Positions 50,699 through 51,690 of a stretch of 51,690 nucleotides of DNA are shown piece after piece; position 1 is the first letter of the stretch; the number at the start of each line of letters is the position of its first letter. The stretch is from Gracilibacillus orientalis (GTDB taxonomy: Bacteria > Bacillota > Bacilli > Bacillales > Amphibacillaceae). Both the position numbers and the translations under genes were made by a program. The notes under the pieces were generated by a model. The model saw only the letters and a program-made list of their open reading frames with translations. It was not told the origin of the DNA and ran no database searches. The DNA lies in NCBI RefSeq assembly GCF_900114645.1, contig NZ_FOTR01000021.1, forward strand, positions 1-51,690. Reading direction: 5' to 3'.

Positions 50699-51202
50699 TT
50701 AGAGTACAGAAACAGCAGGTAAGCAAGTAATAGCACAGAAGCAATTTAAGTCTACTGTAATACAAATACCAGTACGCTCTAATTCATCAACTTTCTCATT
50801 ATCCAATTGCTCACAAGGATCGCCGCAAGTTTTCTCATCGTTGTCAAACACTAATAGTTCCAATACTGCACAGCACTCATCATCATCCACTTCTGTTACG
50901 CGGAAAATAAAACTGCTGAAGCAATCGAATCGAGCAGGTCCACCGTTTGCATCAACTTCAGCTCCAAATCCTTTGAACGGCTTACCTTTTTTATCATATA
51001 AAATAAATGGTACTGTATCTAAGCCGTTACCTCCCACAGGTGATACTAAATCTTGAATAGAACGTAAACAGCTTACATCACATTGTTGGCCTACAGCGTT
51101 ATCTTGTGCATCAGCAATCGCGCGAACAACATCGCAGACACAGCCATCTCCATTACTGATTACACCGCCGACATTATCATTGTTTTCTCTCTTTTTTCCC
51201 AT
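50699..51202 (-). CDS. CotY/CotZ-family spore coat (outer crust) protein
   Basis: ATG 51202 (167 residues, MGKKRENNDNVGG) lies 8 bases after AAAAGGAGT; the in-frame upstream start at 51241 lacks a ribosome site. Cysteine-rich with the family block GCVCDVVRAIADAQD, CDVSCLRSIQDLVSP, CFSSFIFRVTEVDDDECCAV and the end CITVDLNCFCAITCLP. CotY/CotZ/ExsY proteins cross-link by disulfides into the crystalline outer coat or exosporium basal layer. Expression in the mother cell late in sporulation is expected; no sigma-K promoter was assigned. Confidence 0.88.
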   Translation of the reverse strand: MGKKRENNDNVGGVISNGDGCVCDVVRAIADAQDNAVGQQCDVSCLRSIQDLVSPVGGNGLDTVPFILYDKKGKPFKGFGAEVDANGGPARFDCFSSFIFRVTEVDDDECCAVLELLVFDNDEKTCGDPCEQLDNEKVDELERTGICITVDLNCFCAITCLPAVSVL

Positions 51203-51436
51203 TGCATTACACTCCTTTTCAGAACAATATTTTGTTGACAATAATAATCTATGTAGGAATTGTACTTTGGTATGGATCTAAGTCTTGCTTTCCGTAAATT
51301 AGGTATCTCTATATGTCATTTTTACAGTGATAACATTGATTAAATTATACTGTGGTAAAATTGTATAAAAGTTTTAAGTTCTGTCTATAATGATAATGCA
51401 TTGTGTTTTTCCAGAGGTAGAGAAAGACCAAACTTA

Positions 51437-51462
51437 GCCTGAAACATCTGTTTCAGGCTATC
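51437..51462. other. perfect hairpin upstream of copy 2 of the dispersed repeat
   Basis: AGCCTGAAAC and GTTTCAGGCT pair around ATCT (11 bp). No T run follows on either strand, so it is not a clear terminator. Confidence 0.4.
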
Positions 51463-51497
51463 AGATAAATAAGGGTTATAGTTTTTAAATTTCGATA

Positions 51498-51560
51498 CTA
51501 AAAAAACAGTGCCTCACATCCAAACACCGCCATTGCTCCACGCCCATCACTAATAAGTGG
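51498..51560. repeat. dispersed repeat, copy 2
   Basis: ACTAAAAAAACAGTGCCTCA, then CACCGCCATTGCTCCACGCC and CATCACTAATAAGTGG. It matches the copy at 50448. An imperfect hairpin GGACCGGTG...CAACCGGCCC follows at 51583-51606. The window ends without another gene. Confidence 0.6.
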
Positions 51561-51690
51561 TGGGTTTTTCTTTGAAATAAAAATGGACCGGTGTAGAACA
51601 ACCGGCCCTAACAAATGACCTGATATAATGAATAACAAACGTCAAAATAATTGATTATTTATCTTTATCATTGTTAAAATCAGTCGGGTC

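Noticed and set aside
51437-51462. Terminator at 51437
   Set aside because: The hairpin is perfect but has no T run on either strand.

Overview
The window reads as a chromosomal segment of a low-GC, endospore-forming member of the Bacillaceae. The evidence is gene order shared with Bacillus subtilis (yumC-yumB-yuiB-yuiC-yuiD; patB-yugF-yugI-pgi-yugN-yugO; menF-D-H-B-E; ytkD-metK-asnB-ytoA), a CotY/CotZ-type coat protein, a B. subtilis-type LexA box, AGGAGG ribosome sites and many rho-independent terminators. The AT-rich composition and the GAGACTCCT-type intergenic repeats would suit halotolerant genera such as Gracilibacillus, Oceanobacillus or Virgibacillus, but the genus cannot be fixed from sequence alone.

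Region 1 (1-6.6 kb) is an accessory tract of small stand-alone genes: two GNAT acetyltransferases, an unnamed group-specific protein, two NUDIX hydrolases, a SAM methyltransferase, a HAD hydrolase, a DUF4440-like protein and a DinB-family protein. The plus-strand genes are separated by diverged copies of one intergenic repeat, several of which hold a terminator-like hairpin. The layout resembles an integron cassette array, but no integrase is visible and the repeat does not fit the attC core. Four of the genes are broken. The DinB gene is flanked by inverted short repeats.

Region 2 (6.6-11.2 kb) is a probable mobile defence unit. A small serine resolvase with a res-like promoter region is followed by a three-gene operon that I read as an ABC-three-component (ABC-3C) conflict system: a nuclease-like effector, a middle component and a DUF2326/Rad50-like ATPase. 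It abuts a 5'-truncated ErpA/SufA-type iron-sulfur protein gene.

Region 3 (11.4-16.5 kb) holds a coiled-coil protein with a probable frameshift, an orphan LytS-type sensor kinase, an IS3 OrfA relic whose two halves lie on opposite strands, and a UbiB/ABC1 kinase-like protein.

Region 4 (16.6-31.8 kb) is housekeeping: ferredoxin-NADP reductase and NDH-2 (redox), YuiB/YuiC/YuiD, DeoD, HPr, a Cu/Zn SOD lipoprotein, the C-S lyase PatB, an alpha/beta hydrolase, the S1 protein YugI, Pgi, YugN, the K+ channel YugO, an M42 peptidase and the riboflavin S-component RibU.

Region 5 (31.9-40.2 kb) is menaquinone synthesis: menA and a hotdog thioesterase on the minus strand, diverging from menF-D-H-B and then menE. 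A block of about 0.6 kb of repeats and a terminator separates menB from menE, and menC is not in the window.

Region 6 (40.2-51.7 kb) holds a LexA-boxed UvrX polymerase, the lipoprotein YdhK, a Fur-boxed siderophore ATPase, small conserved proteins, YtkD, MetK (no S-box visible), AsnB, a gamma-carbonic-anhydrase-like protein, a tyrosine-recombinase relic, a nucleoside hydrolase, and a spore coat gene between two copies of a dispersed repeat. No tRNA, rRNA or CRISPR array was seen.
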